NCBI GenBank assembly: GCA_964631175.1
Contig: CAZVWH010000005.1
Location: 1-55,439, forward strand
DNA: 55,439 nt
Source: CAZVWH01 sp964631175
GTDB lineage: Bacteria > Planctomycetota > Phycisphaerae > Sedimentisphaerales > Anaerobacaceae
Reading direction: 5' to 3'
Shown here: piece after piece, positions 1-8,475 of the stretch
Position numbering within the stretch: the first letter of the stretch is position 1
How the letters are laid out: every line of letters begins with the position of its first letter
Made by a program: the position numbers and the translations under genes
The notes under the pieces: model-generated
Seen by the model: the letters and a program-made list of their open reading frames with translations, nothing else
Told to the model about the DNA's origin: nothing
The model's database searches: none

Positions 1-2
1 TA

Positions 3-761
3 ATAGGAATCAATACTGCTATTAGAGCGGAGGCTCAGAATATCGGCTTTGCAATACCCGTCGATACTTTAGCTGATAACTTGACTCATATGCTCATGCC
101 GGAAGAGTTACGTCGCGTTAGATTGGGCTTGATAATGGGCAGAATGAAAACCGTAGGAAAATTTATCGGCTTGGAAGTTGACTCTATAGTGAAGGAAAGC
201 CCCGCAGAAAAAAAGGGTATGGCCGCTGGAGATTTAGTGCTGGAAATTGATGGACAAAAGCTAAACGGTGTCATTGACTTCTATGTAAAAATGATGCATA
301 AGGAAACTGGAGAACCTATAGAGATCAAATATGTAAGGCCTCAAGGAGTAAAGCCTGAGACTCAGACAGTTAAACTGATAATGGAGGCCAGGCCATTACC
401 AGACGGTCGCCAGCTTGCTAAAGAATTCTTCCAAATGGAAGTTTCTGAGCTAATTGACTCTGTCGCACGAAAGTTCGGTTTTGATAGCGCTTATCCCATA
501 ATGATTATAACCGATGTAGAACATCAAGGTAGCGCAGAGCAAGCAGGTCTTGTAAGTGGCGACCTCATTTTAGAGGTAAATAATTCCGCGGTGCGCAATC
601 TTAAAGAATTCTCATTGGAAATGGAAAAAATCAACGAAGGTGACATCGTTAAACTGGGGATAATGCGTATCAAAATGAGTGCTTTTGGACAAGTACAACG
701 TATAGAAACCGTGCAGCTAAAAGCGCAAAGCAAAAAGACAAGCCCGCTACGATTTCTATGA
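3..761 (+). CDS. HtrA/DegP-type serine protease, C-terminal part (cut by window edge)
   Basis: The reading frame is open from base 3, upstream of the first ATG at 81, so this is the end of a longer gene. The first codons read IGINTAI and then GFAIPVDTL, which are the typical last strands of the S1C (HtrA/Deg) trypsin domain. The catalytic Ser is outside the window. Two PDZ domains follow. The first is roughly codons 40-120 and contains SPAEKKGMAAGDLVLEIDG. The second is roughly codons 165-235 and contains GSAEQAGLVSGDLILEVNN. Family members are periplasmic proteases/chaperones for misfolded envelope proteins. The gene is on the opposite strand to the polysaccharide locus and converges on it, so it is probably not part of it. 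Family call is firm; the exact member cannot be told. Confidence 0.88.
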   Translation: MGINTAIRAEAQNIGFAIPVDTLADNLTHMLMPEELRRVRLGLIMGRMKTVGKFIGLEVDSIVKESPAEKKGMAAGDLVLEIDGQKLNGVIDFYVKMMHKETGEPIEIKYVRPQGVKPETQTVKLIMEARPLPDGRQLAKEFFQMEVSELIDSVARKFGFDSAYPIMIITDVEHQGSAEQAGLVSGDLILEVNNSAVRNLKEFSLEMEKINEGDIVKLGIMRIKMSAFGQVQRIETVQLKAQSKKTSPLRFL

Positions 762-1329
762 TAGCCGACGATATTATCATAGCCTGCTGCGAAATTGCAG
801 AAGCGAGAGAAAAATGGAAGATTCACGAGATGAACTCAATGCCGCTTGTCTGACAAATGTCGAAAAATTTCAATTTTACTTTCCCACTTGTGTGAGTCTA
901 TTCCGGTTGAGGCACTGTTATTACGACGCCATGTTTGGCACCACCACTTCCACATAACTCGAAGAATTCTCATATATCACCCACCCTTTACGAGATTATC
1001 CCATAATGATAACAAATAAAGAGCTTTAATTCAACTTAAAAGTCGTATAACAAATCTCATTATAATATAGTGCCACCAAACACACCTTTTTATAGGTCAT
1101 TTTTAAAAATTTTAGTTGTTTACCATCAGCAGAAATGAGACAAATTTGGCTCTGAATTAGAGAGCGATTTTCAGCTCCACACGAACACTAACCAAGTTCC
1201 TGAGCTCGATAACGTCCCTACAGTGAGTGTCGAGGATGGGATAATGTGGCCTGAAGGCAAAGGGGCTGGTATAAAATGCTCAACATACTCCGTCAGGGCA
1301 GCTGCGGCATGGTGTATCTATGATAGCAG

Positions 1330-1600
1330 TACGAGGCAAGTTATGTAGCGCTCAGCACTAATAGTCATCAAGCTGAGTAAACCGTGTAAGAATGGCTATG
1401 TGAAGTCCTTTATTGAGAATCTCAGAGATGAGTTTCTTAACAGGGAGTTATTTTACGCATAGATGAGTTAAGATATGTGGTGGATCGTTAGCAGAGGGAT
1501 TATAATCACTCCGAACTACATGAGCCCGGCAGCGTTTGCGGCTGGCCGGTCTTGGGTCTGACTCCGCTAAGCTCCGTCAGCCCCAAGACTGAGATAAGGA
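1330..1600 (+). pseudogene. Degraded IS3-family transposase (rve domain, C-terminal part)
   Basis: One frame reads KPCKNGYVKSFIENLRDEFLN, which matches the IS3-family integrase signature around the last catalytic Glu (usual form GKPxQNGYxESFNGxLRDExLN). After a stop, a neighbouring frame gives ELRYVVDR and then QRDYNHS, and a further frame gives YMSPAAFAA. These are the usual following segments (the W-xx-YN block and the GY-xP-AAFAA block). Stops and frameshifts separate the pieces and the N-terminal half is not visible, so it is a dead fragment. It sits between the HtrA gene and the broken GT4 gene at the edge of the polysaccharide locus. Confidence 0.75.
1551..1587. repeat. Imperfect inverted repeat within the IS3 remnant
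   Basis: CTTGGG at 1551-1556 pairs with CCCAAG at 1582-1587, and CTGAC at 1558-1562 pairs with GTCAG at 1576-1580, around a 13-nt loop. It could fold as a hairpin with a small internal mismatch. No T-run follows on either side, so I do not call it a terminator. It lies just after the transposase C-terminal codons and may be a leftover of the element or chance. Confidence 0.35.
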
Positions 1601-1811
1601 TTGCAATACTCTCATACTGGTACATAAATGGGGAGCAGGTCAGGCCGAGTACCAGACTCGCAAATTGTGGAAGTGTTTAACATCGCATTTACTCTGGACT
1701 GGGGTAACTTCGTCTTATATATGCGTAACCGCATTCTCAAATTGACCTGCACTGGCCCCGATCCCCTGAATAGTCATGACGCGAGGAAAGACCCTTGATA
1801 TGCAGTCAACG

Positions 1812-3158
1812 CTACCGGTGCTCAGAAACTCTATCTGAACCCAGATGGCTTTGAGGGATGTCTTGCACGGGTATGGGAGCATGGTCACGCCTTTCTTTGT
1901 CTTCAGAAGTGACCGTTGAACTAGTCAAGATTTGTGCGGCCGGCACCGATTCTACTACCCCTTCTATGGCGCGCACGATACGGGCTACGCTTTTTTCCTG
2001 GCCAAGGTGGTCTTGGTAATACTTTCTAGCGCGCATACCCATTGTCATCCTTAACTTCTTGTTCAGAGCTAGATCGAGAATCGCTTTGGCAGTACCATGC
2101 ACATCACCTGGCCGAACTGTGATTCCTGAGTTGCTCTCGCGAATAATGGTCGATACCTCACTGTCCTTAGGCCCGATGAACACCGTGGGCCGGCCTATAG
2201 CCAAGATGCCATATATCTTACTTGGCACGATTAGACCTTGAGTCCCGTCTCTCTGAGAAACTAAGTGTATATCCCCCTTTCTCAGCAAAACTGGCAAACT
2301 CTGCAAAGGTACTGGCAGGTGAAACTCAACATTGGCCAACCCAAGTTGTCTAACCAGCTCTTCAAGCAGCGGTCGAGCCTTGCCAGTTCCTACCAGATGA
2401 ACCGTCAGAGCTACTCGGCCGTTTAGCTTGCTCACTGCACGGACAATCGTCTCAAGGTCATGCCCCAGGCCTAGATTCCCAGAGTATAACGCGGTTGTCA
2501 TTTGATCCTTCTGATCGATAATTCGGAGTCCATTCGCAAAACGTCAATGGGATGAAAAACTATGCCCAGGCGCCCAGTTATGAATGGTCACGATCTTTCT
2601 GGGCGAAGCTCCTGCTTCAATGAGCCGCTCGGTCATTACCTCGCCGAGTGAAACAATACACGATGAAGCTTTATATATATATCTGCTGAGCCCTGATAGC
2701 AACCGATACAGAAAGCTTTTCTCCCTCAGAAAGCCAAAAGCAACCGGAACTTCCGGATACAAGTCCATTGTCCAAAGCACTATTCGCGTCCCCTTAAACT
2801 TGTGAAGCACAAGGCCAACGAAGGCGATAAACGGCGGGGTTGTAAGCGATACACAGACATCCATTTTCGGAAGCCGCAAAGCGCGCCAGGTCGCAAAAAA
2901 GTAAAACGAGAGATAATCGGCTACTCTGCCAAATGTGTTATTGCGTCCAAAACCAGTTGCCCCAACACGGTGGACAAAAACACCTCTGATAATTTCACTA
3001 TTAGGAAAAATCCTTTGTCGATCTCCGTATGCACGCCGACTACATAAGACATGTACCTCGTGTCCCTTATGGTCAAGACCCTCAGCGAGATCTGCTAAAA
3101 GCTGACCGGTCGCAGCGACATCGGGGGAGTAGTATTGGTTGATAAGTAGAATCTGCAT
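1812..3158 (-). pseudogene. GT4 glycosyltransferase (WbuB-like) interrupted by an in-frame TGA
   Basis: The N-terminal half (2544-3158) starts MQILLINQYYSPDVAATGQL and ends in a TGA at 2544-2546. It has the WbuB-like GT4 acceptor-domain features SLTTPPF and WTMDLYPE. The C-terminal half continues in exactly the same frame after the stop and reads RFANGLRIIDQKDQM, then YSGNLGLGHDLE, the usual start of the GT4 nucleotide-sugar domain. It ends at 1812. Together they make a normal GT4 length of about 450 codons, so a single nonsense codon, not a frameshift, splits the gene. The break falls in the linker between the two Rossmann domains. It is the last gene of the minus-strand locus and follows a 721-bp gap. 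It could be a true pseudogene, an assembly error, or less likely two separately translated halves. Confidence 0.82.
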
Positions 3159-3879
3159 TGTTAGATATCAAGTAATATACAGGGTTTGCAAAAAACTCTG
3201 TTATAGCCACTGACAATAATAGGGAATGTGACATTTTTCAGAATTCGCGTGTGAAGATGCGTTTTACCATATATACACTTGATCCGTATGCCTATATTGA
3301 CTACTTACTAATCTCACCAACATAAGACAGTGCCATGAGTTCAGCGAGCAGCAGTCTTAGACTGTATGGATTTCATTAAAAGCCTTTGCGAGAAGTATAC
3401 AGACAGCTGCTTAGTTTGAGACTACTTTGTCAGTGGCAGATCCTTAGCAGTTATATGAATGTCGATGCCACTGGGAGCACTGCATCGTGTCCGTATCTCA
3501 TAAGCCACGCCAATGCAGTACCTTAAGAACCCACCATCATTGTAATAGTCGCGCCCAGCAGCGTCTTACTTTCCCAGATACTACTCATCTGCCAAGTTCT
3601 TCCGCTAAGCTGGCTAAAGCTGTTATGGGGTCTTGTTTCAACCATAAAAGGCCTCTTGTCCCTCTGCCATAATCGAAACACTTTGGCCTATGCTTATGAC
3701 GATTTAAAACCCCTATAGATGATATGTCAAGCAGCCTCGTTAGAGCAAGTGTTGACAGGCTTATTAAGCCTTTACACGTTCACTATTTTTCCCTTTGACA
3801 TCCTAAATGAGATAGAATAGCTACAGAAAAAAGATTAGAGCGGTCGATGCGCTATTAAATTTTATAACGAGTTGTCAAA
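3159..3879. other. 721-bp intergenic region, no gene recognised
   Basis: No ORF here resembles a known family on either strand. On the minus strand there is a stop-free run of about 47 codons around 3420-3560 that I cannot assign and that may be gene debris. A short palindrome, AGGCTT-ATT-AAGCCT, lies at 3757-3771. It has no convincing T-tract and is only a weak terminator candidate. Confidence 0.5.
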
Positions 3880-5181
3880 CTAAAGGTAAAGGTTATCTGT
3901 GGTCTTTTTGGCCAGTGTCACCGCTGCATCCATATTTATGTATTCAAAGGTCGCAAACCTGCCAATACTCAGAATTCCCAATGAGCTAAGCCAACCCAAA
4001 ACCTTATCAGTGTTTCTTCGATGATTAATGTCGTAGATGACGTATGCATACTTGAAACTTTTTGTTTCAACAAAGTTGACCGTGTTGGAAGGTACGAATC
4101 CTATCTGCTCCAAATCCCTCACTGCTAATTCCGAAATTTCGTCGTCCCAAATATCAAAGCGGTCCCCTTCGCGGAATGTAATCTCGGTCATGATTGTTGA
4201 GGTACCAGGCAGGTGGTAGTTTTCTCCCAGGAAATCTATTTTTGAAACTCGATGAAAGGATATGTCAGGCTGCAGCACCATTACCGCAAAATTATCTCCT
4301 AAACTATCCTCATCGACATTTACCACCGTGATGTGAATTGAGTTATATAGCAGTTCGTCAAGGGCCCGTTTGACATCCGCAGGCGGTTCGGGCTTTATAC
4401 ATCTAATGAGCTCATGTATAGGAATTGTCGAGATGACGTGTTTAAACTCGTAAATCTTACTGCTCGCCTTGATTTCAAAAGCTCCATCTTTTTTACAAGT
4501 TACTCTCTCAACAGGTGTGGACGTATAAGACTTTAGTCTGTCACCACACGATGCCGCAATACTTCTTATGATGGACTCTACGCCCCCATTATCGGGATAG
4601 TAGAAATACAATTGATGCAGATTTCCCTCAGTAGGTACCCCGCTGGCTGATACAATAATATCCTCAGCTGGTGGACTCGGAATACGCTCGGTCATCTGGG
4701 TATCCATAAAAGAAGGCTCAAACTTCCAGATTTTGCGGTTGTAGGGCTCAAGATACGCACGGGTGATTCCCTCTCCGAACGCTCGGTAAAAAAACATCAG
4801 CATATTCTTAGCGTCGTAATTGGCATACGGGTTGTTGAGGAATGTATTAAGACACCAGTCTCTGTCCTTTTCAGGCAATGCTGACAATTCATTTTCGAAC
4901 GGATACTTCACAAACCGGTCTTTGTAAAAAACTCTGTTTGAGCGACGCCTTTTATGCATCGGCGTAAGAGAAGTCAAAAAGTCAAGCTGCTTTCTGTTCT
5001 TGGAGAAAAAAATATGCGGGCCTATATCGTGGTATATGCCGTTGGTATTAAAAGATCGGCACAAACCGCCCAGCCGATCTTCCTTCTCAAACATGACCGA
5101 TTTAAGTCCTGAAAAGTATGCAAAAGAAAGACCTGAAAGTCCTCCTCCCAAAATGCAAATAGGTTCTTCCTGACTAGACAC
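3880..5181 (-). CDS. FAD-dependent oxidoreductase, UDP-galactopyranose mutase / protoporphyrinogen-oxidase-like
   Basis: The N-terminus (residues 7-20, CILGGGLSGLSFAY) is a dinucleotide-binding GxGxxG-type motif. It is followed by EKEDRLGGLCRSF, the FAD-binding signature of the amine oxidase/UGM/PPOX group. The protein is 433 aa with no membrane segment, consistent with a cytoplasmic flavoenzyme. Members in O-antigen and capsule loci are often annotated as UGM-like or amine oxidoreductase and are presumed to act on a nucleotide sugar or lipid-linked sugar; the substrate here is unknown. The start codon is GTG at 5181, with an AAAGAG-type ribosome site about 7 nt upstream. It lies downstream of the degraded gmhA fragment. 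Confidence 0.78.
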   Translation of the reverse strand: MSSQEEPICILGGGLSGLSFAYFSGLKSVMFEKEDRLGGLCRSFNTNGIYHDIGPHIFFSKNRKQLDFLTSLTPMHKRRRSNRVFYKDRFVKYPFENELSALPEKDRDWCLNTFLNNPYANYDAKNMLMFFYRAFGEGITRAYLEPYNRKIWKFEPSFMDTQMTERIPSPPAEDIIVSASGVPTEGNLHQLYFYYPDNGGVESIIRSIAASCGDRLKSYTSTPVERVTCKKDGAFEIKASSKIYEFKHVISTIPIHELIRCIKPEPPADVKRALDELLYNSIHITVVNVDEDSLGDNFAVMVLQPDISFHRVSKIDFLGENYHLPGTSTIMTEITFREGDRFDIWDDEISELAVRDLEQIGFVPSNTVNFVETKSFKYAYVIYDINHRRNTDKVLGWLSSLGILSIGRFATFEYINMDAAVTLAKKTTDNLYL

Positions 5182-5196
5182 AAAATTTCTCTTTAT

Positions 5197-5500
5197 CTAA
5201 TAAACACACAAATCAACGAGCAGAGTTCGATTTTCATTCGCATAATTTATTGTCCTGATTATGTTCTCGAAGTTTCCACTTACCCATATGCCAACGGTTA
5301 CATTGTCGTGCTGCATAAAATTTTTAAGTTCCTCTGCAAAGAAATTGTAGTGGCTGATGTTATTTGCCTAGACACACACTATGGGTACATTATCGTTCAG
5401 TCAGATGTTTTGAAACATTTTTATTGTTCGTAACTGCAACCTTTATTAAAGTCGCACCCCATTACCGTCCATATATTTCTCAATGCTTTGCTGATAATGT
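5197..5500 (-). pseudogene. gmhA: Degraded gmhA (sedoheptulose-7-phosphate isomerase, SIS domain) remnant
   Basis: The minus-strand frame ending at 5197 reads LNDNVPIVCV, stop (5368-5370), ANNISHYNFFAEELKNFMQ, then DNVTVGIWVSGNFENIIRTI, then NYANENRTLLV. This follows the GmhA pattern LNDNxPxxTAxANDxxYExxFxEQLK, then V-I-GIS-SGNSxNIIxAIxYA. Upstream, in another frame, CDFNKG matches the GmhA segment after the ASHF motif. There are at least two internal stops and one frameshift, and the N-terminal region is not recognisable. It lies directly downstream of hddA and the heptose fusion gene, exactly where an active gmhA would be expected. I infer a once complete D-glycero-D-manno-heptose operon whose isomerase decayed. 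Confidence 0.77.
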
Positions 5501-5525
5501 ATCTTCGGGATTCGCCCTCATGTTT

Positions 5526-6536
5526 TTATTCACAAAAGCCTTTTTCAGCATACTTTTCGCCAACATAAATTATACGCGAGCCTCCCCAGTCAAACTTAAA
5601 AGGCATCTCATGTAAATCAAACAGCGCGTTTCGAAGCCTATCCTGATTTTTCGGCTCACAGTAAAGCAGCAAAAACCCCCCGCCGCCGGCACCCAACAGC
5701 TTGCCGCCCAACGCACCGTATTCAATCGCACGGTCATAATAGCTGTCAATTCGAGAATTAGTTATTTTCGAGGTCAAAGTGCGTTTCAACATCCATCCTT
5801 CATGCATTGTGCGGGCGAAACCTTTAAGGTCACCTTCGATAAGCTGACCACGCATAGTATATACAAGATCAACCATTTTAGTCATCGTGCTGAGCCTGTC
5901 ATCGGACATGGAAACATGTTCGCATTGTTCTTTTAGGATATCACGACTGTTACGCTGGTTGCCTGTATAAAAAAGTAAAAGATTGTTTTCAAGGTTGGTG
6001 ATAGTTTCTGTGGGCAGTATCAGCGGGATTAGGGTAACGGTTTCATCAGTATGAAATTCGATCAGGTTTAACCCCCCGTAAGCTGCTGCGTACTGATCCT
6101 GTTTTCCTATTGGTTCCTTCAGATGGTGTATTTCTACTTCGCACGCCTTGTGTGCCAGCTTCCCTTTCGAGCAAAACGTACCTCTATATGCATAAACTGC
6201 ATGTAAAAGTGCCACGGTAAAGGAACTTGACGACCCTAGGCCAGTGCCGCTGGGAATATCCGCTGTTGAGACAATTTCAACCCCACCTTCTGGCCAAAGT
6301 TCCTTCATTACCTCACGGAATATAGGATGTTTAATCGTATTTACATTGTCCACAAGTTCGTTTCTGGAATATTTCAGAAGTGTTTGCTTGATATTAAAGT
6401 ATGGGTGGATTGACGTATAAACGTATTTGGAGATTGTAAACGTAAGAACGGCTCCCTTATAGCGCCTGTAATAAAAAGGAATATCTGACCCCCCGCCTGC
6501 AAAGCTAATTCTAAAAGGTGCTAACGAAATTATCAT
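5526..6536 (-). CDS. hddA: D-glycero-alpha-D-manno-heptose 7-phosphate kinase (GHMP kinase)
   Basis: 336 aa. It begins MIISLAPFRISFAGGGSDIP, the characteristic HddA-type GHMP start. The GHMP ATP-binding motif IPSGTGLGSSSS is near residues 93-104, and a late LGAGGGGF is the usual GHMP C-terminal motif. HddA phosphorylates D-glycero-D-manno-heptose 7-phosphate at C1 in the GDP-D,D-heptose route used for capsules and S-layer glycans. It follows the nucleotidyltransferase/phosphatase fusion gene with a 1-nt gap, so the two are almost certainly co-translated. A related L-fucose-type sugar kinase is possible, but the neighbouring GmhB-type domain and gmhA remnant favour heptose. Confidence 0.85.
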   Translation of the reverse strand: MIISLAPFRISFAGGGSDIPFYYRRYKGAVLTFTISKYVYTSIHPYFNIKQTLLKYSRNELVDNVNTIKHPIFREVMKELWPEGGVEIVSTADIPSGTGLGSSSSFTVALLHAVYAYRGTFCSKGKLAHKACEVEIHHLKEPIGKQDQYAAAYGGLNLIEFHTDETVTLIPLILPTETITNLENNLLLFYTGNQRNSRDILKEQCEHVSMSDDRLSTMTKMVDLVYTMRGQLIEGDLKGFARTMHEGWMLKRTLTSKITNSRIDSYYDRAIEYGALGGKLLGAGGGGFLLLYCEPKNQDRLRNALFDLHEMPFKFDWGGSRIIYVGEKYAEKGFCE

Positions 6537-6537
6537 C

Positions 6538-8460
6538 TTAGATTTCTTTCTTTGTAATTCTAACTTCTTCGTCTACGAAATCACGCTGCTTCATAACAGC
6601 CTTCCACTCGTCCTTCTTTCGCTGCCTAAGCATCCTCTCAATTTTCTCTTCGCTCTGACCCTTCCATTGATAAAACTCATAAAACCGATGCGTAAGTAAT
6701 TTTTCCTCAGCCTCAACATAGATAGCGTAGTCAAGTTTATTTCTTATACTTTTATGGCAAGCAAAAAGCCCGTCTAGAAGAATTACTTGTTCCCCACTAA
6801 GTTTATAGACAACACCTCCAGAAATTCCTCTTGTGGCAGGGTCATATCCTGGTGCAATTAGTTCTTCACCCTCTACAAGCGCATTCAAGAGCTTGGGATA
6901 CAGCCAGATTTGCTGACGTTCTTCTGCTGTTGAATGTGAATCGCGCCTTGAGAATGGCAAAATCCAATCGTCAAGTCTTACGTGAAGCACAGCCATATTA
7001 CGCTTCTTAAGCTCCTTCGAAAGCGCGTGTGCAAAGGTACTTTTTCCCGACCTGGCAATGCCGCAGATACCTACGATAAAAATCTTATTCTTTTGTAAAA
7101 ACTGCTCGACTATCTTATCTGCTATAACGTTGGCCGCCAACACACCAAACAGTGTAAATTTTACAACCTCAAGCACATTGGAAAAAATCAGGTCAGGCCG
7201 ATAAGCTCCTTTGCAATCCCGGCACCCAATCCCCGTTCGTACGCCATATGCATAAAGTCCAGCCTCTCTTGCAGCACCAATATCCCGCCAGGAATCGCCT
7301 ATTACATAAGAGTCGTCACCCAGGATCGGTAGCTCTTCTGTTGCCCTCCAAAGCATACCGGCTTTGGGTTTTCGGCAATCACATTCTATCTTAAGTTCTC
7401 TAACCTCACCTTCAAAGCCACGCTCGGTGTGATGGGGACAAAAGTATATGCGGTCAAGTTTTGCGTGTTCGTAGCCCAAAAGTGTTTCAAGCTTGGCGTG
7501 AATGAAATTAAGCTGCTCAAGAGTAATAAAGCCCTTTGCAATATGGGGCTGATTTGTTATTACTATGGCAAGCCAGCCTGCATCGTTTATAAGCCGAATC
7601 GCCTTGGCGGCCCCCTTTATAAGCTCCAACTTATGATAATTAACGGCCCCTTTATTTTCCGGATCATACGTTAGCACACCGTCGCGGTCAAAAAAAACGG
7701 CTGGACGCTTGACAGAAAAGTTCATCCGTTCAACAAGACCGCTTTTTATATCTTCATTGACCATCTCATAACGGCCAACTGTGCCCATATCACGTAAATA
7801 TTCAGGTGTATTATACGCATATACAGAGCACCCATTATTTATCATTCTTGGAAAGACATCTGAGATGAAATCTTGTTCTATGCCTGGTTCTATATAGTCA
7901 AAAACACCGCTGGAGAAACAGTACACCGCAGCAGGAACAAGATTGCGATAAAATCCTGGAACCCTTTTTTTACGGGGTAAAATTTCCAGTATTCGTCCGT
8001 TCTCATCTGTCTTTAAAAGGTCCGATTCATGTGGGTGGTCGTTCGGGTGCGCAATCACCGTTACTGTTGCCCCTTTATCACGGTGAAAATCAAGAATTCT
8101 GGTAAGGTCCATCTCAACAACTACATCAGCGTAGAGAACAAAAAAATAGTTACCCCAGAGAAAGTTCTTTGCTGCTGTCAATCCTCCGGCAGTACCTAAG
8201 GGTTTATCTTCGACAAAGAAGCTAAGCTTGATGCCGAGTTTGTCAGCTTCCGGTTGTATTTTCTCTCGCAGTACATCAGCCAGGAAGCCAGCAAAGACGG
8301 CTACTTCCTTCACACAATATCGCGAAAGAAGCCGCAACTGACGAAGTACAATCGGCTCATTTGCTACCAGCACGATAGCTTTGGGAATCAGATCGCCGGT
8401 TAAACTACGGATTCTTGCCCCTTTTCCACCAGCTATTATCGCTGCTTTTATCCCAGACAG
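6538..8460 (-). CDS. Three-domain heptose protein: HddC-like nucleotidyltransferase + GmhB-like phosphatase + P-loop (uridine-kinase-like) kinase
   Basis: The first ATG/GTG-type start is GTG at 8373, but the frame is open upstream to the preceding stop. It encodes IKAAIIAGGKGARIRSLTGD, then LIPKA, the essential GGxG...PK motif of sugar nucleotidyltransferases. The real start is therefore most likely CTG at 8460, 9 nt after a strong AAGGAG. Domain 1 (about residues 1-250) is HddC/RmlA-like. Domain 2 (about 250-425) is a HAD phosphatase with FFDRDGV catalytic aspartates and zinc-binding CPHH...CDC, as in GmhB. Domain 3 (about 460-640) has Walker A GIARSGKST and a uridine-kinase-like layout. GmhB removes the 7-phosphate and HddC adds the nucleotide; the third domain's substrate is unknown. 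It lies between an epimerase gene and hddA. Confidence 0.83.
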   Translation of the reverse strand: MSGIKAAIIAGGKGARIRSLTGDLIPKAIVLVANEPIVLRQLRLLSRYCVKEVAVFAGFLADVLREKIQPEADKLGIKLSFFVEDKPLGTAGGLTAAKNFLWGNYFFVLYADVVVEMDLTRILDFHRDKGATVTVIAHPNDHPHESDLLKTDENGRILEILPRKKRVPGFYRNLVPAAVYCFSSGVFDYIEPGIEQDFISDVFPRMINNGCSVYAYNTPEYLRDMGTVGRYEMVNEDIKSGLVERMNFSVKRPAVFFDRDGVLTYDPENKGAVNYHKLELIKGAAKAIRLINDAGWLAIVITNQPHIAKGFITLEQLNFIHAKLETLLGYEHAKLDRIYFCPHHTERGFEGEVRELKIECDCRKPKAGMLWRATEELPILGDDSYVIGDSWRDIGAAREAGLYAYGVRTGIGCRDCKGAYRPDLIFSNVLEVVKFTLFGVLAANVIADKIVEQFLQKNKIFIVGICGIARSGKSTFAHALSKELKKRNMAVLHVRLDDWILPFSRRDSHSTAEERQQIWLYPKLLNALVEGEELIAPGYDPATRGISGGVVYKLSGEQVILLDGLFACHKSIRNKLDYAIYVEAEEKLLTHRFYEFYQWKGQSEEKIERMLRQRKKDEWKAVMKQRDFVDEEVRITKKEI

Positions 8461-8475
8461 ACCAGCTTACTCCTT
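8458..8475 (-). promoter_or_regulatory. Ribosome binding site deciding a CTG start
   Basis: On the minus strand the sequence reads AAGGAG, then TAAGCTGGT, then CTG. The TAA is the stop of the upstream epimerase, and CTG (8458-8460) is the only start-like codon that keeps the catalytic GGKG motif of the heptose fusion. The 9-nt spacing is acceptable and the arrangement suggests translational coupling. Confidence 0.55.

Larger units (their letters stand above)
762..1811. other. About 1 kb intergenic region, convergent gene ends
   Basis: This stretch separates the convergent HtrA gene (plus) and the broken GT4 gene (minus). Apart from the IS3 transposase fragment near 1330-1600 and the hairpin inside it, I see no intact ORF. 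No clear intrinsic terminator with a T-tract is visible for either flanking gene. Confidence 0.6.

Noticed and set aside
2544..2546. TGA as a selenocysteine codon
   Set aside because: The position is a variable linker between GT4 domains and no SECIS-like structure is evident; a nonsense mutation or sequencing error is simpler.
3487..3672. Plus-strand ORF of 61 codons in the gap before the UGM-like gene
   Set aside because: No family resemblance and no ribosome site; low-complexity Ser/His/Pro-rich content.
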